From Piscinibacter defluvii (GTDB lineage: Bacteria; Pseudomonadota; Gammaproteobacteria; Burkholderiales; Burkholderiaceae_C): DNA of 64,000 bases. Below the pieces are notes generated by a model, which was not told the origin of the DNA, made no database searches, and saw nothing but the letters and a program-made list of their open reading frames with translations. Position numbers and translations under genes: made by a program. The stretch lies in assembly GCF_004011805.1 (NCBI RefSeq), contig NZ_RCHJ01000004.1:310001-374000 (forward strand). The letters run 5' to 3'. Numbering within the stretch: the stretch's first letter is position 1; each line of letters opens with the position of its first letter. Of the stretch, positions 41,802 to 52,538 are shown one piece after another.

Positions 41802-42796
41802 CAGTCGCGCCTCGCCGCGTCGAGCTCGGCGCGGCGCTGGCGCAGCGTCTCGCGCACCGCATCGGCCCCGACGGCCCATTGCAGCAGCGGCTCGCGCTGC
41901 TGCGTCGTCTGCGAGTGCTCGCAGGCTTGCAGGCACTGGCCGCACTGCACGCAGGAGAACATCATCCGCTTGATGTTGCGCGGGTGCAGGCGCATCGGGC
42001 AGGCGTGGTCGCAGGCGCTGCCTTCGGGCGGCTCGCAGGTGCGGCAATCGCGCGCCCGCTCGCGCGCGAACGCGACCACCATGCCCTTCGGGTTGGCCAT
42101 CCAGGCGAGCGACTGGAACAGCCCGACCGCGCAGCCGAAACGGCAGAACAGGTGGCGCGCGAACGCGAACTCGAGCGTGAACACCGCCGTGCCGATGGCG
42201 ATGAACCGCGCCTGGTTGGGTGTCAGCGTGCCGTGCACCAGGTTGCCCCAGATGACGGCCGGCGGCAGCAGGTAGGTCAGCGCGGTGATGGCCCAGGCGA
42301 AGCCGAGAAGAAGGCAGCTCAGGCCGAACACCGGCCACCAGCGCCGCTGCGGCGTGCGGCCGGCGCGCGGCGTGCGCGTGCGGTCCCACAGGCTCAGTTT
42401 GCCGATGGCGCGGTGCAGCAGGTCGTTGAGCAGTTCCACCGACGAGAAATGCGGGCACAGCCAGCCGCAGTAGAGCCGGCCCCAGCGGTAGGCGACGCCG
42501 AGGAAGACGACGATCAGCACGATCGCCGGCAGGAAGCCGCGCCACAGGATGTTCAGCGCCGCCTCCGAGGCGCCGATCTGCCCGGCGCGGAAGGCGTCGA
42601 TGCCGAGCGACCAGCGCTGGCCGAGGAACCATAGCTGCGCCTCGGTCAGGTCGAAGCGCAGCAGGTCGAACGCGGGCGCGAGCAGGAACAGCGCGAAGAA
42701 CGCGGCCTGCGCCAGCCGCCGCCGGCGCTGCAGCGTGTCGCTCCCGGCGTGCGTGGCAGCCAAGGCGACGAAGGCCGGTGCGGGCTCAGCGTCCAT
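41801..42796 (-). CDS. Membrane 4Fe-4S polyferredoxin of the nor operon (NosR/NapH-like)
   Basis: 331 residues with about five membrane helices and two cytoplasmic CxxxCP-like sites (YCGWLCPHFS, CRFGCAVG), followed by a ferredoxin-like region with two clusters (CRTC...CDHACP and CVQCGQCLQACE). This is the layout of the C-terminal half of NosR and of NapH/CcoG proteins, which pass electrons from quinol or handle copper/iron maturation. The ATG at 42796 overlaps norQ by 11 nt. Its place between norQ and norD suggests a role in NO-reductase assembly or electron supply; this is inference. It is not part of the classical norCBQDEF set. Confidence 0.85.
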   Translation of the reverse strand: MDAEPAPAFVALAATHAGSDTLQRRRRLAQAAFFALFLLAPAFDLLRFDLTEAQLWFLGQRWSLGIDAFRAGQIGASEAALNILWRGFLPAIVLIVVFLGVAYRWGRLYCGWLCPHFSSVELLNDLLHRAIGKLSLWDRTRTPRAGRTPQRRWWPVFGLSCLLLGFAWAITALTYLLPPAVIWGNLVHGTLTPNQARFIAIGTAVFTLEFAFARHLFCRFGCAVGLFQSLAWMANPKGMVVAFARERARDCRTCEPPEGSACDHACPMRLHPRNIKRMMFSCVQCGQCLQACEHSQTTQQREPLLQWAVGADAVRETLRQRRAELDAARRD

Positions 42797-43592
42797 CGCC
42801 GAAGACGGCCACGACGATCTCGCCGAGTGCCGCGGCGGTGTCCGCGTCATCGGTCAGCGCGTCGACGATCGCGGCACGGCAGGCCTCGTGCGGCGCGAGG
42901 CCGGCTGCCATCAGCCGCGCGGCCATCACCAGCGCGCGCGTGCTGACCGTCTCCTCCAGGTCGTGGTCGGTCAGGCGGCGCAGGGCATCGGCCAGCTGCA
43001 CCAGGCGGGCGGCCAGCGCCTCGTCCACGCTACCCTCGGTGCGCACGATGCGGCGCTCGAGCGCCGGCTCCGGATAACCGAGCGTCAGCGCGACGAAACG
43101 CTGGCGCGTGCTCGGCTTCAGGTTCTTCAGCGCGTTCTGGTAGCCCGGGTTGTAGCTGACCACGAGCATGAACTCCGGCGGCGCGAGCAGCGTCTCGCCG
43201 GTGCGCTCGATCGGCAGCGCGCGCCGGTCGTCGGCCAGCGGGTGCAGCACGACCGTGGTGTCCTTGCGCGCCTCGACCACCTCGTCGAGGTAGAGAAGCG
43301 CGCCCTGGCGCACCGCGCGGGTGAGCGGCCCGTCCTGCCAGCGGGTCGCGCCGTCGCCCAGCAGGTGGCGGCCGACCAGGTCGGCCGCGCTCAGGTCGTC
43401 GTGGCAGGCCACCGTCACCAGCGGCCGGCCGAGGCGCTGCGCCATGTGCTCCACGAGGCGCGTCTTGCCGCAACCCGTCGGGCCCTTGATCAGCAGCGGC
43501 AGGCGCTGCCGCCAGGCGCGCTCGAACAGCGCGCACTCGTCGTGCTGCTCGGCGTACCAGGGCAGCAGCTGCGGCGCGGCTTGCATCAGCAT
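42786..43592 (-). CDS. norQ: NorQ AAA+ ATPase
   Basis: 268 residues of the MoxR/CbbQ/NirQ class. Walker A GPTGCGKT at 37-44, Walker B ALLYLDEVVEA, and FMLVVSYNPGYQ (sensor 1 region), followed by the CbbQ C-terminal domain. It uses ATP with NorD to activate the NorCB complex. GGAG at 43600-43603, 7 nt before the ATG at 43592, supports this start over a Met two codons later. It lies 13 nt after norB. Confidence 0.95.
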   Translation of the reverse strand: MLMQAAPQLLPWYAEQHDECALFERAWRQRLPLLIKGPTGCGKTRLVEHMAQRLGRPLVTVACHDDLSAADLVGRHLLGDGATRWQDGPLTRAVRQGALLYLDEVVEARKDTTVVLHPLADDRRALPIERTGETLLAPPEFMLVVSYNPGYQNALKNLKPSTRQRFVALTLGYPEPALERRIVRTEGSVDEALAARLVQLADALRRLTDHDLEETVSTRALVMAARLMAAGLAPHEACRAAIVDALTDDADTAAALGEIVVAVFGDGR

Positions 43593-43605
43593 GGCAGCGC
43601 TCCGC

Positions 43606-45493
<1,888 letters not shown>

Positions 45494-45552
45494 GGCCTGC
45501 CTCCTCGTCGTAGCGATGGGCAATAGCCTAGGGATTCGGTCGGGATGATTCC

Positions 45553-45566
45553 TTGAAGCGGTTCAA
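45553..45566. promoter_or_regulatory. Dnr/FNR box upstream of norC
   Basis: TTGAAGCGGTTCAA fits TTGA-N6-TCAA, in fact a 5+5 inverted repeat TTGAA/TTCAA, centred 66 nt before norC. The -10-like TAGGCT at 45525-45530 is at class II distance. It also faces the divergent TIR-domain gene, whose ATG is 130 nt away. Confidence 0.85.
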
Positions 45567-45695
45567 GAACGCCGGGCCTGCCAACAGCGCACGCGGACCG
45601 CTTGACGGACCGCAAGCAAGGCGGCCCAGCCCGGCCGGGCGACTGGCCCCGGCAACCCCCTGCTAGGATGGTTGGACACGACGGAGGGGATCGTC

Positions 45696-46652
45696 ATGGC
45701 CGCAGGCATCTTCGTGAGCTACCGGCGTTCCGACACGCGCCACGTCGCGGGCCGCCTGGCCGGCGACTTGGCCGACCGCTTCGGCCAGGACGCGATCTTC
45801 CGCGACGTCGAGAGCATCGCCGGCGGCGACGAGTTCCCGGCCCAGCTGGAGCGTGCGCTGGACCAGTGCGCCGTGATGCTGGTGCTCATCGGCCCGGGTT
45901 GGCTCGATGCGAGCGACGACCAGCAGCGCCGCCGCCTGGATCAGCCCGACGACTGGGTGCGCCTGGAGATCGCTGCCGCGCTGCGGCGCAAGGTGCGCGT
46001 GATCCCGGTGCTGGTGGAAGACGCGGCGCTGCCTGCGCCATCGCAGCTCCCCGAGGAGCTGCGGCTGCTGACCAACCGCCAGGCCCAGCTGCTGTCGGAC
46101 GCCCGCTGGCGCGGCGACCTGCTGGCCCTGGTCGAGACCTTGTCCAAGGTGCCGGGTCTGCCGCCGTTGCGCGGCGCGGCGCCGACCACCACGCCACCGG
46201 CCCGGACCGGCAAGCCGCTCGTGCTGTGGGGCGCCGCCGCGGCCGTGCTCGTGCTGGTGCTGGGCTACGGCCTGGGCTGGTTCGACCCACCGGCCGAAGC
46301 GGCGACCGCGGACCCCACGGCCGCCATGGAGGCCCCGGGCGGCGCACCGGCCGCCGGACCCGCCGCACCCGACCTCAGCGGCATGTGGATCTCCGATGCG
46401 GAGGAGCGTTACCAGCTCGCGGCCGAGGGCAACGAGTACCGGGTGGACGTGCTACTCAACGGCAAACGCGTGGGTACCGGCACCGCACGCCTGACGGGCC
46501 GCAAACTCACCGTCGTGACCACCGAGCAGGAGCAGAAGTCCGACGCACCGGACACCTACATCTGCGAACTCACGATGGCCGAGGAACAAACGCGGTTCAG
46601 TGGTGAATGCCTCTCGGACGGGACGAAGATCCCTTTCACCTTGAAGCGCTGA
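45696..46652 (+). CDS. TIR-domain single-pass membrane protein
   Basis: 318 residues. TIR domain at about 4-150 (GIFVSYRRSDTRHVAGRL, IFRDVESIAGGDEF, MLVLIGPGWL), with E91 in WVRLEI at the position of the catalytic Glu of NADase-type TIRs. One membrane helix at about 175-198 (LVLWGAAAAVLVLVLGYG). The last 90 residues (SGMWISDAEERYQL, VGTGTARLTGRKL) look like a small beta-barrel, lipocalin-like, with two cysteines. The ATG has GGAGGGG upstream (an in-frame TTG 24 nt earlier is less likely). It is inserted between the nor and nir blocks on the opposite strand. Could be a membrane sensor with an NAD-consuming or scaffold TIR; activity not shown. Confidence 0.87.
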   Translation: MAAGIFVSYRRSDTRHVAGRLAGDLADRFGQDAIFRDVESIAGGDEFPAQLERALDQCAVMLVLIGPGWLDASDDQQRRRLDQPDDWVRLEIAAALRRKVRVIPVLVEDAALPAPSQLPEELRLLTNRQAQLLSDARWRGDLLALVETLSKVPGLPPLRGAAPTTTPPARTGKPLVLWGAAAAVLVLVLGYGLGWFDPPAEAATADPTAAMEAPGGAPAAGPAAPDLSGMWISDAEERYQLAAEGNEYRVDVLLNGKRVGTGTARLTGRKLTVVTTEQEQKSDAPDTYICELTMAEEQTRFSGECLSDGTKIPFTLKR

Positions 46653-46673
46653 CCACGCCCTGGGCGCGCGCCT

Positions 46674-48251
46674 TCAGTGCGACGTCCCCTCCGAGCGCGT
46701 GATCTTGTTCCACACGTTGTACTTGCCCACCGGCTTGCTCATCGGCAGGCGCTTGACCTCCTTGAAGGTCGCGGCGTCGTAGACCACCAGCGCGCCGTCC
46801 GTCTCCCACACGCTGGCCAGCGCGTAGCGGCCGTCCTTGGTGAATTCGATGTGCGCCAGCGTGCGGCCGGGCTCGCGCACCTGCGCCACCGGCTCGAGCG
46901 TGCGCTTGTCGACGATGGTCAGCGTGTCCTTGGCCGTCGGGCTCATCATCGAGTCGGTCCAGGCGTAGGGCGTCTTCTCGTGGCTGCGCAGGAAGAAGCC
47001 GGGGCCGGGGGTGGGGATGGTCTTCACGCTCTTCCAGGTGCGGGTGTCGATCACGTCGAGCGCACCGTCCTTCAGGTTCGGGCTCGCGAGCACCGTCGTG
47101 CCGTTCCACGCGAAGGTGATGCCCGAGCCGAGGTGCGGCATGCCGGCGATCGGCAGTTCGGCGATCTTGCGCCGGATGTCGAGGTTGACCACCTGGGCCC
47201 TCGGGCCCACGCCGTCCCTCGGGCGCGTTGCGCCGAGCGCGTGGCGGTAGGCGGCGTCGAAGAAGAAGTCGTCCAGCGGCTCGTCGAGCAATGTGCGGCG
47301 CACGCCGAGGTAGCCCGGCGCGGCGATGCCCTCGCCCATCTTGTAGTCGTGCACGTAGCCGTCGAAGATCGGCTCGGCCTTCGGGTCGTAGGAGATCTCC
47401 CAGAGCTCGGGCAGGTCCTTGAGCGCGACGACGAAGCTGCGCCGCGGCGCCGCGTCGTACACCGCCGAGACACGCGAACTGGCCTTGCCGTCGCGCGTGG
47501 CCGCGGCGTAGGTCTTCACCAGGTTCAGCTCGGCATCGAACAGCACCACGCTGTGCGGCAGGTAGTTGGCCGCCATCACCCAGCGGCCGTCGCCGCTGAC
47601 CGCCACGTTGCGCATGTTCAGCCCGGCGCGCACCTCGGCCACCACCGCCAGGTTCCACAGGTCGACCTTCGTGATCCAGCCGTCGCGCGAACCGAAGAAG
47701 ACGTGCCGGCCGTCGGGCGTGAACTTCGGCCCGCCGTGCAGCGCGAAGCGGCTCGCGAAGCGGTGGATGCGCTCGAAGCGGTCGCCGTCGACCAGCGACA
47801 CATGGTGGTCGCCGCCCTCGACGACGACGAACAGGTTCATCGGGTCGGCGTTCCACACCGGCTTCGCGGGCAGGTTTGCGGCAGCCGGGTCGGCCGTGCG
47901 CGAGGCGCGGATGTCGGCCTCGCTCCAGGTCGGCGCGGGCACGACCGGCGTGGTGATCCACTGCGCCAGCGCGGCGATCTCGTCCTTCGAGAGCTTGTCG
48001 CCATAGCCGGCCATCTGCGTCGCGACGCGACCCGCGGTGATCACCTGGATCGCCTCGGCGCGGCGCAGCCGCTCCAGGCTCTCGGGCAGCAGCGCCGGCC
48101 CCATGCCGCCGGTGCGCTGCACGCCGTGGCAACTGGCGCAATGGTCCTGGTAGAGCGCCGCCGGTTCCGCGGCGCGGGCCAGGTCCAGGCCCATCAGCAG
48201 CAGCGCGAGCGCGAGCGCCGCGCGCCAGGCCAGGTCGAACAGCGGCTTCAT
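46674..48251 (-). CDS. nirN: NirN, d1-heme dehydrogenase (cytochrome cd1-like)
   Basis: 525 residues. Signal peptide, a cytochrome c domain with C38-x2-C41-H42 (CASCH), and an eight-bladed propeller resembling the d1 domain of NirS (LFVVVEGGDHHVSLVDGD, LPHLGSGITFAWNG). In Pseudomonas NirN oxidises dihydro-heme d1 to heme d1 in the periplasm. It overlaps the nirJ stop by 4 nt (ATGA) and is the last gene of the nir operon here. The shorter d1 domain and the position after the AsnC-like genes separate it from NirS. Confidence 0.93.
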   Translation of the reverse strand: MKPLFDLAWRAALALALLLMGLDLARAAEPAALYQDHCASCHGVQRTGGMGPALLPESLERLRRAEAIQVITAGRVATQMAGYGDKLSKDEIAALAQWITTPVVPAPTWSEADIRASRTADPAAANLPAKPVWNADPMNLFVVVEGGDHHVSLVDGDRFERIHRFASRFALHGGPKFTPDGRHVFFGSRDGWITKVDLWNLAVVAEVRAGLNMRNVAVSGDGRWVMAANYLPHSVVLFDAELNLVKTYAAATRDGKASSRVSAVYDAAPRRSFVVALKDLPELWEISYDPKAEPIFDGYVHDYKMGEGIAAPGYLGVRRTLLDEPLDDFFFDAAYRHALGATRPRDGVGPRAQVVNLDIRRKIAELPIAGMPHLGSGITFAWNGTTVLASPNLKDGALDVIDTRTWKSVKTIPTPGPGFFLRSHEKTPYAWTDSMMSPTAKDTLTIVDKRTLEPVAQVREPGRTLAHIEFTKDGRYALASVWETDGALVVYDAATFKEVKRLPMSKPVGKYNVWNKITRSEGTSH

Positions 48252-49423
48252 GCGACGGCCTCCTCCGGCACGAGGCCGATCTCGTCGTCGCCCAGGTAAC
48301 AGCCCGGGTCCTCGGCCCAGGGGTTGCCCGTGACCTGCTGGGCGCGCACGCGGGTGTTGCCGCCGCAGATATCGAGGTGCCTGCAACCGGCGCAGCGGCC
48401 CTGCACCGGGCGGCGCGCAGCCTTCAGCCCCTTCATCAGCGGATCGCTGGTGTCCTGCCAGATCACCGAGAACGGCCGCTCGCGCACGCTGCCGAGGTCG
48501 TGGTGCCACCACATGGTGTCGGGGTGCACGTGGCCGAGGTTGTCGATGTTCGCGACGTTCACGCCGCTGGCGTTGCCGCCCCAGGCGACGAGGTGCCCGC
48601 GCAGCGCGTCGTGCCAGCGCGGCAGGCGACGGTCGGCCCAGTGCAGCAGCCACGGGCCGTCGGCATCGTTGTTGCCGCTGACGAACTCCTCGTCGCGCCC
48701 ATCGCAGGCGGCCTGCCAGGCGCGCTCGAACAACAGGTCCATCGCCTCGCGGGTGGCGGCGAACTGCGCGTCACGCTGGCGGTGGACATTGCCGCGGCCG
48801 GCGTAGTTCAGGTGCGAGAAGTAGAACTTCTGGATGCCCTCGTCGCGCATCAGCGCGAGCAGCGGCGCCAGGTCGTGCGCGTTCAGCGCCGTCATCGTGT
48901 AGCGCAGGCCCAGGCGCACGCCGCGCGCGCGCAGGTGGCGCAGCGCCGCGAGGCTGCGGTCGAAGGCGCCCTCGAGGCGGCGGAACCGGTCGTGCGTCGC
49001 GCGCAGGCCGTCCAGGCTGATGCCGACGTAGTCGAAGCCGGCCGCCGCCACGCGGTCGGCCATCGGTTCGTCGATCAGCGTGCCGTTGGTCGACAGGCCG
49101 ACGTAGAAGCCCATCGCCCTGGCGCGCGCGGCGATCTCGAACAGGTCGGGCCGCAGCAGCGGCTCGCCGCCGGAGAGGATCAGCACCGGCACCTTGAAGG
49201 CCTTCAGGTCGTCCATCACCGTGAACACCTCGCCGGTGTTCAGCTCGCCGGCGTACTCGTGGTCGGCCGAGAAGGCGTAGCAGTGCTTGCAGGTCAGGTT
49301 GCAGCGGCGGATGAGGTTCCAGATGACGACGGGGCCGCCGGGGCGCCCGCGCCGCGGCGCGGGCATCGAACCGGTGGTCTCTGCCTCGGCCAGCAGGCGC
49401 ATGAAGTGGGAGATGCGGAACAT
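48248..49423 (-). CDS. nirJ: NirJ, radical SAM enzyme of heme d1 synthesis
   Basis: 391 residues. Radical SAM cluster C41-x3-C45-x2-C48 (CNLTCKHC), glycine-rich SAM motif LILSGGEPLLRPDL, and a C-terminal SPASM-like cysteine set (CAGCRHLDICGG, then a late Cys in DPGCYLGDDE). It removes the C3 and C8 propionate side chains of 12,18-didecarboxysiroheme to form the d1 carbonyls. The gene starts 3 nt after nirH and is coupled to nirN. Confidence 0.95.
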   Translation of the reverse strand: MFRISHFMRLLAEAETTGSMPAPRRGRPGGPVVIWNLIRRCNLTCKHCYAFSADHEYAGELNTGEVFTVMDDLKAFKVPVLILSGGEPLLRPDLFEIAARARAMGFYVGLSTNGTLIDEPMADRVAAAGFDYVGISLDGLRATHDRFRRLEGAFDRSLAALRHLRARGVRLGLRYTMTALNAHDLAPLLALMRDEGIQKFYFSHLNYAGRGNVHRQRDAQFAATREAMDLLFERAWQAACDGRDEEFVSGNNDADGPWLLHWADRRLPRWHDALRGHLVAWGGNASGVNVANIDNLGHVHPDTMWWHHDLGSVRERPFSVIWQDTSDPLMKGLKAARRPVQGRCAGCRHLDICGGNTRVRAQQVTGNPWAEDPGCYLGDDEIGLVPEEAVA

Positions 49424-49426
49424 GGT

Positions 49427-49906
49427 TCAGTCCTCGCGCAGGCGCAGTCCCGTCTTCTTCAGGATCGCGCTGGAGTACAGGATCTCGTGGCTGCGGCAGG
49501 CCTCGCCGAGCAGCGCGGCGACGGCGCGGGCCTGCGCCTCCACCTCCTCGCGCGAGCGGCCGTGCAGCATCACGAACAGGTTGTAGGGCCAGCGCGGCAG
49601 GGCACGCGGGCGGCGGTAGCAGTGGCTCACGCCGGGCACGGCAGCCAGGCGCTCGCCGAGTTCGTCGACGCGCTCGTCGGCCACATCCCACACGCTCATG
49701 CCGTTGGCCGTCCAGCCGAGCCGGTAGTGGTTGGGCACCGCGCCGATGCGTCGCACCAGGCCGCTGGCCAGCATCGCCGCGAGCCGCTCGCGCACCACCT
49801 CGCCGCCCACGCCGAGCATCGCACCCACCGCCTCGTAGGGCCGGGCGACGAGCGGCAGGCCGCCCTGCGTGGCGGCGATCAGCGCGCGGTCGAATTCATT
49901 TAGCAT
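49427..49906 (-). CDS. nirH: NirH-type siroheme decarboxylase subunit
   Basis: 159 residues. Lrp/AsnC-like: winged-helix part (PYEAVGAMLGVGGEVVRERL), then a RAM-like domain (MSVWDVADERVDELG, WPYNLFVMLHGRSREEV). With NirD, L and G it forms the siroheme decarboxylase that converts siroheme to 12,18-didecarboxysiroheme. The SHCYRRP stretch carries the catalytic-type His/Arg. It overlaps nirG by 11 nt. Assignment as NirH rather than NirL follows its place after nirG. Confidence 0.88.
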   Translation of the reverse strand: MLNEFDRALIAATQGGLPLVARPYEAVGAMLGVGGEVVRERLAAMLASGLVRRIGAVPNHYRLGWTANGMSVWDVADERVDELGERLAAVPGVSHCYRRPRALPRWPYNLFVMLHGRSREEVEAQARAVAALLGEACRSHEILYSSAILKKTGLRLRED

Positions 49907-50378
49907 CGCGCGCCGCCGGCAGCCTGAGTTCGACGCGGTACTCGCGCTCCTTCGGGAACGCGGCCACCGGCAGCCCGGTCTCGGCCTCGATCGCGGCCAG
50001 CACCTCGGCGGCGCGCGCCGGCGTCTCGGCCGCGACGACGAACCACATGTTGAAGGCATGCTCGCGGCGGTAGTTGTGCGCCACCTCGGGGTGGGCGTTG
50101 ACCTGCGCGGCCACCGCCTCGAAACGTTCCTGCGGCACCTCCAACGCGGCCAGCACGAACTGCCCGCCGGCACGCTCGATCTGGAACAGTGGGCCGAAGC
50201 GCGTCAGCAGCCCGCCGGCCAGCAGCACACGCAGCCGCTCGAGCACCTCGTCCTCGCTCAGGCCGAGCTCCGCGCCGACCGCGGCGAACGGCCGGTCCAC
50301 GAGCGGGAAGCCGCCATGCAGGCGGTCGATCAGGCGCGCATCGGTGCCGGCGATCCAGGCAGGCGTGTCAGAGCGCAT
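49896..50378 (-). CDS. nirG: NirG-type siroheme decarboxylase subunit
   Basis: 160 residues, AsnC-like with HTH-type N-terminus (RPFAAVGAELGLSEDEVLERL) and RAM-like core (HNYRREHAFNMWFVVAAE). The HNYRREH motif is the D/G-type version, distinct from the CYRRP of NirH/L. Part of the NirDLGH complex making 12,18-didecarboxysiroheme. Overlaps nirDL and nirH by 11 nt each, indicating tight coupling. Confidence 0.88.
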   Translation of the reverse strand: MRSDTPAWIAGTDARLIDRLHGGFPLVDRPFAAVGAELGLSEDEVLERLRVLLAGGLLTRFGPLFQIERAGGQFVLAALEVPQERFEAVAAQVNAHPEVAHNYRREHAFNMWFVVAAETPARAAEVLAAIEAETGLPVAAFPKEREYRVELRLPAARDAK

Positions 50379-51345
50379 CGGCCATCGCCCGGAAGCGGCG
50401 GGCGCCGGTCTGCTTGAAGCGGCGCACGGAGAACAGCAGTTCGTGCGGCGCGTTCGACAACCCGCTGCGTTCGATCACCTCGGCGGCCAGCGCGCGCACG
50501 CTCGTGCGGTCGCGGCCGTGCAGCATCGCGTAGAGCGTGTAGGGCCAGCCGGGCGCGCATTCGCGCCGGTAGGCGAGCGTGACGCCGCTCTCGCGCGCCA
50601 GCGCCGCGCCGCAGGCATCGATGCACTCCTCGGGCGGCGCGAACACCGCCATCGCGTTGGCGTCGAAGCCGAGTTCGTGGTGGCGCACCACCAGGCCGAA
50701 GCGGCGCAGCGTGCCGTCCAGCAGCCAGAAGCGCAGCCTGCCCAGCACCGCGGCGGGCGGCTGCCCGAGCTCCGCGGCCCAGGTGTCGAACGGCCGCGGC
50801 ACCAGTGGCAGCCCGGCCTCGACGCGCGCCGCGAGTGGCCAGTCGGCCTCGGCGAGCGGCGCGGGCGCCTCGCCGCGGGTCGTGGTGACGGCGTTGGCGA
50901 CCGCGCCGCGCCGGTCGAAGCCGAGGTCGATGCGGTAGGCGCGGCGCATCGGCAGGCGCAGCATCGGCAGCGCGGCCTCGTGCCCGATCGCGTCGAGCGT
51001 GCGCGCGAGCGCCTCGGCATCGGCCGCATGCACGACGAACCACAGGTTCCAGCGGTGCTCGCGCTCGTAGTTGTGGTTCACGCCCGGCCGCGCGGACACG
51101 CGCGCGGCCACCTCGGCCAGGCGCTCGCGCGGCACGGCGAGCGCGGCCAGCGCGCCGGCCCCGCCCGCGCCGGCGCCGAACAGCCCGCCGATGCGGCCGA
51201 GCACGCCGTCCTCGTGCAGCCGCGTGCAGGCACGCAACACGTCGACCTCGCGCGCGCCGAGCCGGTCGGCGATCGCCGCGAAGGGCTCGCGCACGAGCGG
51301 AAAGCCGCGCTGCCAGCCGTCGATCAGCGCGTCGCGCAGGTCCAT
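50368..51345 (-). CDS. nirDL: NirD-NirL fusion, siroheme decarboxylase subunit
   Basis: 325 residues made of two AsnC-like halves. The first (about 1-150) has HNYEREHRWNLWFVVHA, the D/G type. The second (about 165-325) has LAYRRECAPGWPYTLYAMLHG, the L/H type. So this is a natural NirD-NirL fusion, as also seen in other betaproteobacteria, and together with NirG and NirH it gives the four active modules. The ATG at 51345 overlaps the nirF stop by 1 nt. Confidence 0.9.
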   Translation of the reverse strand: MDLRDALIDGWQRGFPLVREPFAAIADRLGAREVDVLRACTRLHEDGVLGRIGGLFGAGAGGAGALAALAVPRERLAEVAARVSARPGVNHNYEREHRWNLWFVVHAADAEALARTLDAIGHEAALPMLRLPMRRAYRIDLGFDRRGAVANAVTTTRGEAPAPLAEADWPLAARVEAGLPLVPRPFDTWAAELGQPPAAVLGRLRFWLLDGTLRRFGLVVRHHELGFDANAMAVFAPPEECIDACGAALARESGVTLAYRRECAPGWPYTLYAMLHGRDRTSVRALAAEVIERSGLSNAPHELLFSVRRFKQTGARRFRAMADAL

Positions 51346-52538
51346 CACATCCCCATCCGGCCCGCGCGGGCGGTGAAGAAGATGCCCGAGGGGGCATCCA
51401 CCGGCAGCGAGGCGAGCGTGGCGAAGCTCGTGGTGTCGACCACGCGCACCACATGGTCGTCGCGGCAGCTGATCCAGACCGCGTCGCCGCGCGGCGTGAA
51501 CTCCAGGTGCAGCACGGCCTTGCCCGGCTCGAGCGTCCGGACGACCTGCTGCGCGAGCGTGTCGATCACCTGCACGCGGCCGTAGTCGGGCACCGCGAAG
51601 TTGACCCACACCTGGCGCCCGTCGGGCCGCGCCATCACGAACACCGGCTGGCCGGCCACCGGAATGCGCGCCACCTCCTGCCAGCTCGCGGTGTCCACCA
51701 CCAGCACCTCGTGGCGGCCGATCGCCGGCAGGTAGGCGTGGCGGCCTGCGACGGCCCAGCCGCGCAGGTGCGGCATCTTGTAGACCGGCAGCGGCGCCTC
51801 GCCGCGCCCGTAACCCGCCAGGATGCGGCGCGGCGCGGGGCTCGGCTGCCAGAGGTCGAGCAGCGCGAGGCCGTCCTCACCGAACAGGCCGGCGATGTAG
51901 TGCCGGCCGTCGGGCGTGACCAGCGCGTCGTAGGGCTGGCGGCCGATGGCGGGGTACTTCGTGATGCGCGGCGCGGCGCGGTCGGCCAGGTCCGCGACCC
52001 AGATCGCATCGGCATCGAACAGGCTGTACGCGAAGCGCGCGCCGGGCAGGTCCACGAGACCGACCACGCGCGAGCGCTGGCCGGGTGCGTACTCCGCGGG
52101 GAGGTCGGCCACCAGCTCGAGCGTGCGTGCATCGAACACCTTCACGCCGCCGGGCTGGTAGTTCTGCGCGGCGACCAGCGTGCCGTCCTGCGAGATCGCG
52201 CCGCCGATCGAGTTGCCGGCCTGCATCACGCGCCGCACGATGCGCCGGCCCGGCAGGTCGACCATCGTCAGAGCGCCGTCGCGGCCGAACACGTAGGCCA
52301 GCGCGCCGTCGCGCGAGAACACCACCGAGGCGTGCGACAGGTCGCCCAGGCCCTCGACGCGGCCGAGCGCCGCGCGCTGCTGCGTGTCGACGATGGTCAG
52401 CGCGCCACGCGCGCGTTCGACGATCACGCCGAGCGTGCCGGTGCCGCGCGACGGTGGCGGCACGCTGGCGCAGCCGGACAAGGCCAGCGCGGCGCCGCCT
52501 GCCAGCAGGGCCGAAAGAACGTCGCGACGACGGCTCAC
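51345..52538 (-). CDS. nirF: NirF, heme d1 biosynthesis dehydrogenase (lipoprotein)
   Basis: 397 residues from a GTG that overlaps the nirC stop by 4 nt (GTGA). RRR at 3-5 followed by a lipoprotein signal with C23 (LALSGCAS), so it should be periplasmic and membrane-anchored, as in Pseudomonas. The rest is a d1-type beta-propeller without the cytochrome c domain (AQNYQPGGVKVFDARTLELV, YKMPHLRGWAVAG). NirF acts in a late periplasmic step of heme d1 formation. An upstream ATG would extend it into nirC without a signal peptide and is rejected. Confidence 0.93.
   Translation of the reverse strand: MSRRRDVLSALLAGGAALALSGCASVPPPSRGTGTLGVIVERARGALTIVDTQQRAALGRVEGLGDLSHASVVFSRDGALAYVFGRDGALTMVDLPGRRIVRRVMQAGNSIGGAISQDGTLVAAQNYQPGGVKVFDARTLELVADLPAEYAPGQRSRVVGLVDLPGARFAYSLFDADAIWVADLADRAAPRITKYPAIGRQPYDALVTPDGRHYIAGLFGEDGLALLDLWQPSPAPRRILAGYGRGEAPLPVYKMPHLRGWAVAGRHAYLPAIGRHEVLVVDTASWQEVARIPVAGQPVFVMARPDGRQVWVNFAVPDYGRVQVIDTLAQQVVRTLEPGKAVLHLEFTPRGDAVWISCRDDHVVRVVDTTSFATLASLPVDAPSGIFFTARAGRMGM

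Noticed and set aside
49194-49207. TTGAAGGCCTTCAG as a fourth Dnr box
   Set aside because: The right arm is TCAG rather than TCAA and the site is inside nirJ coding sequence, far from any start.
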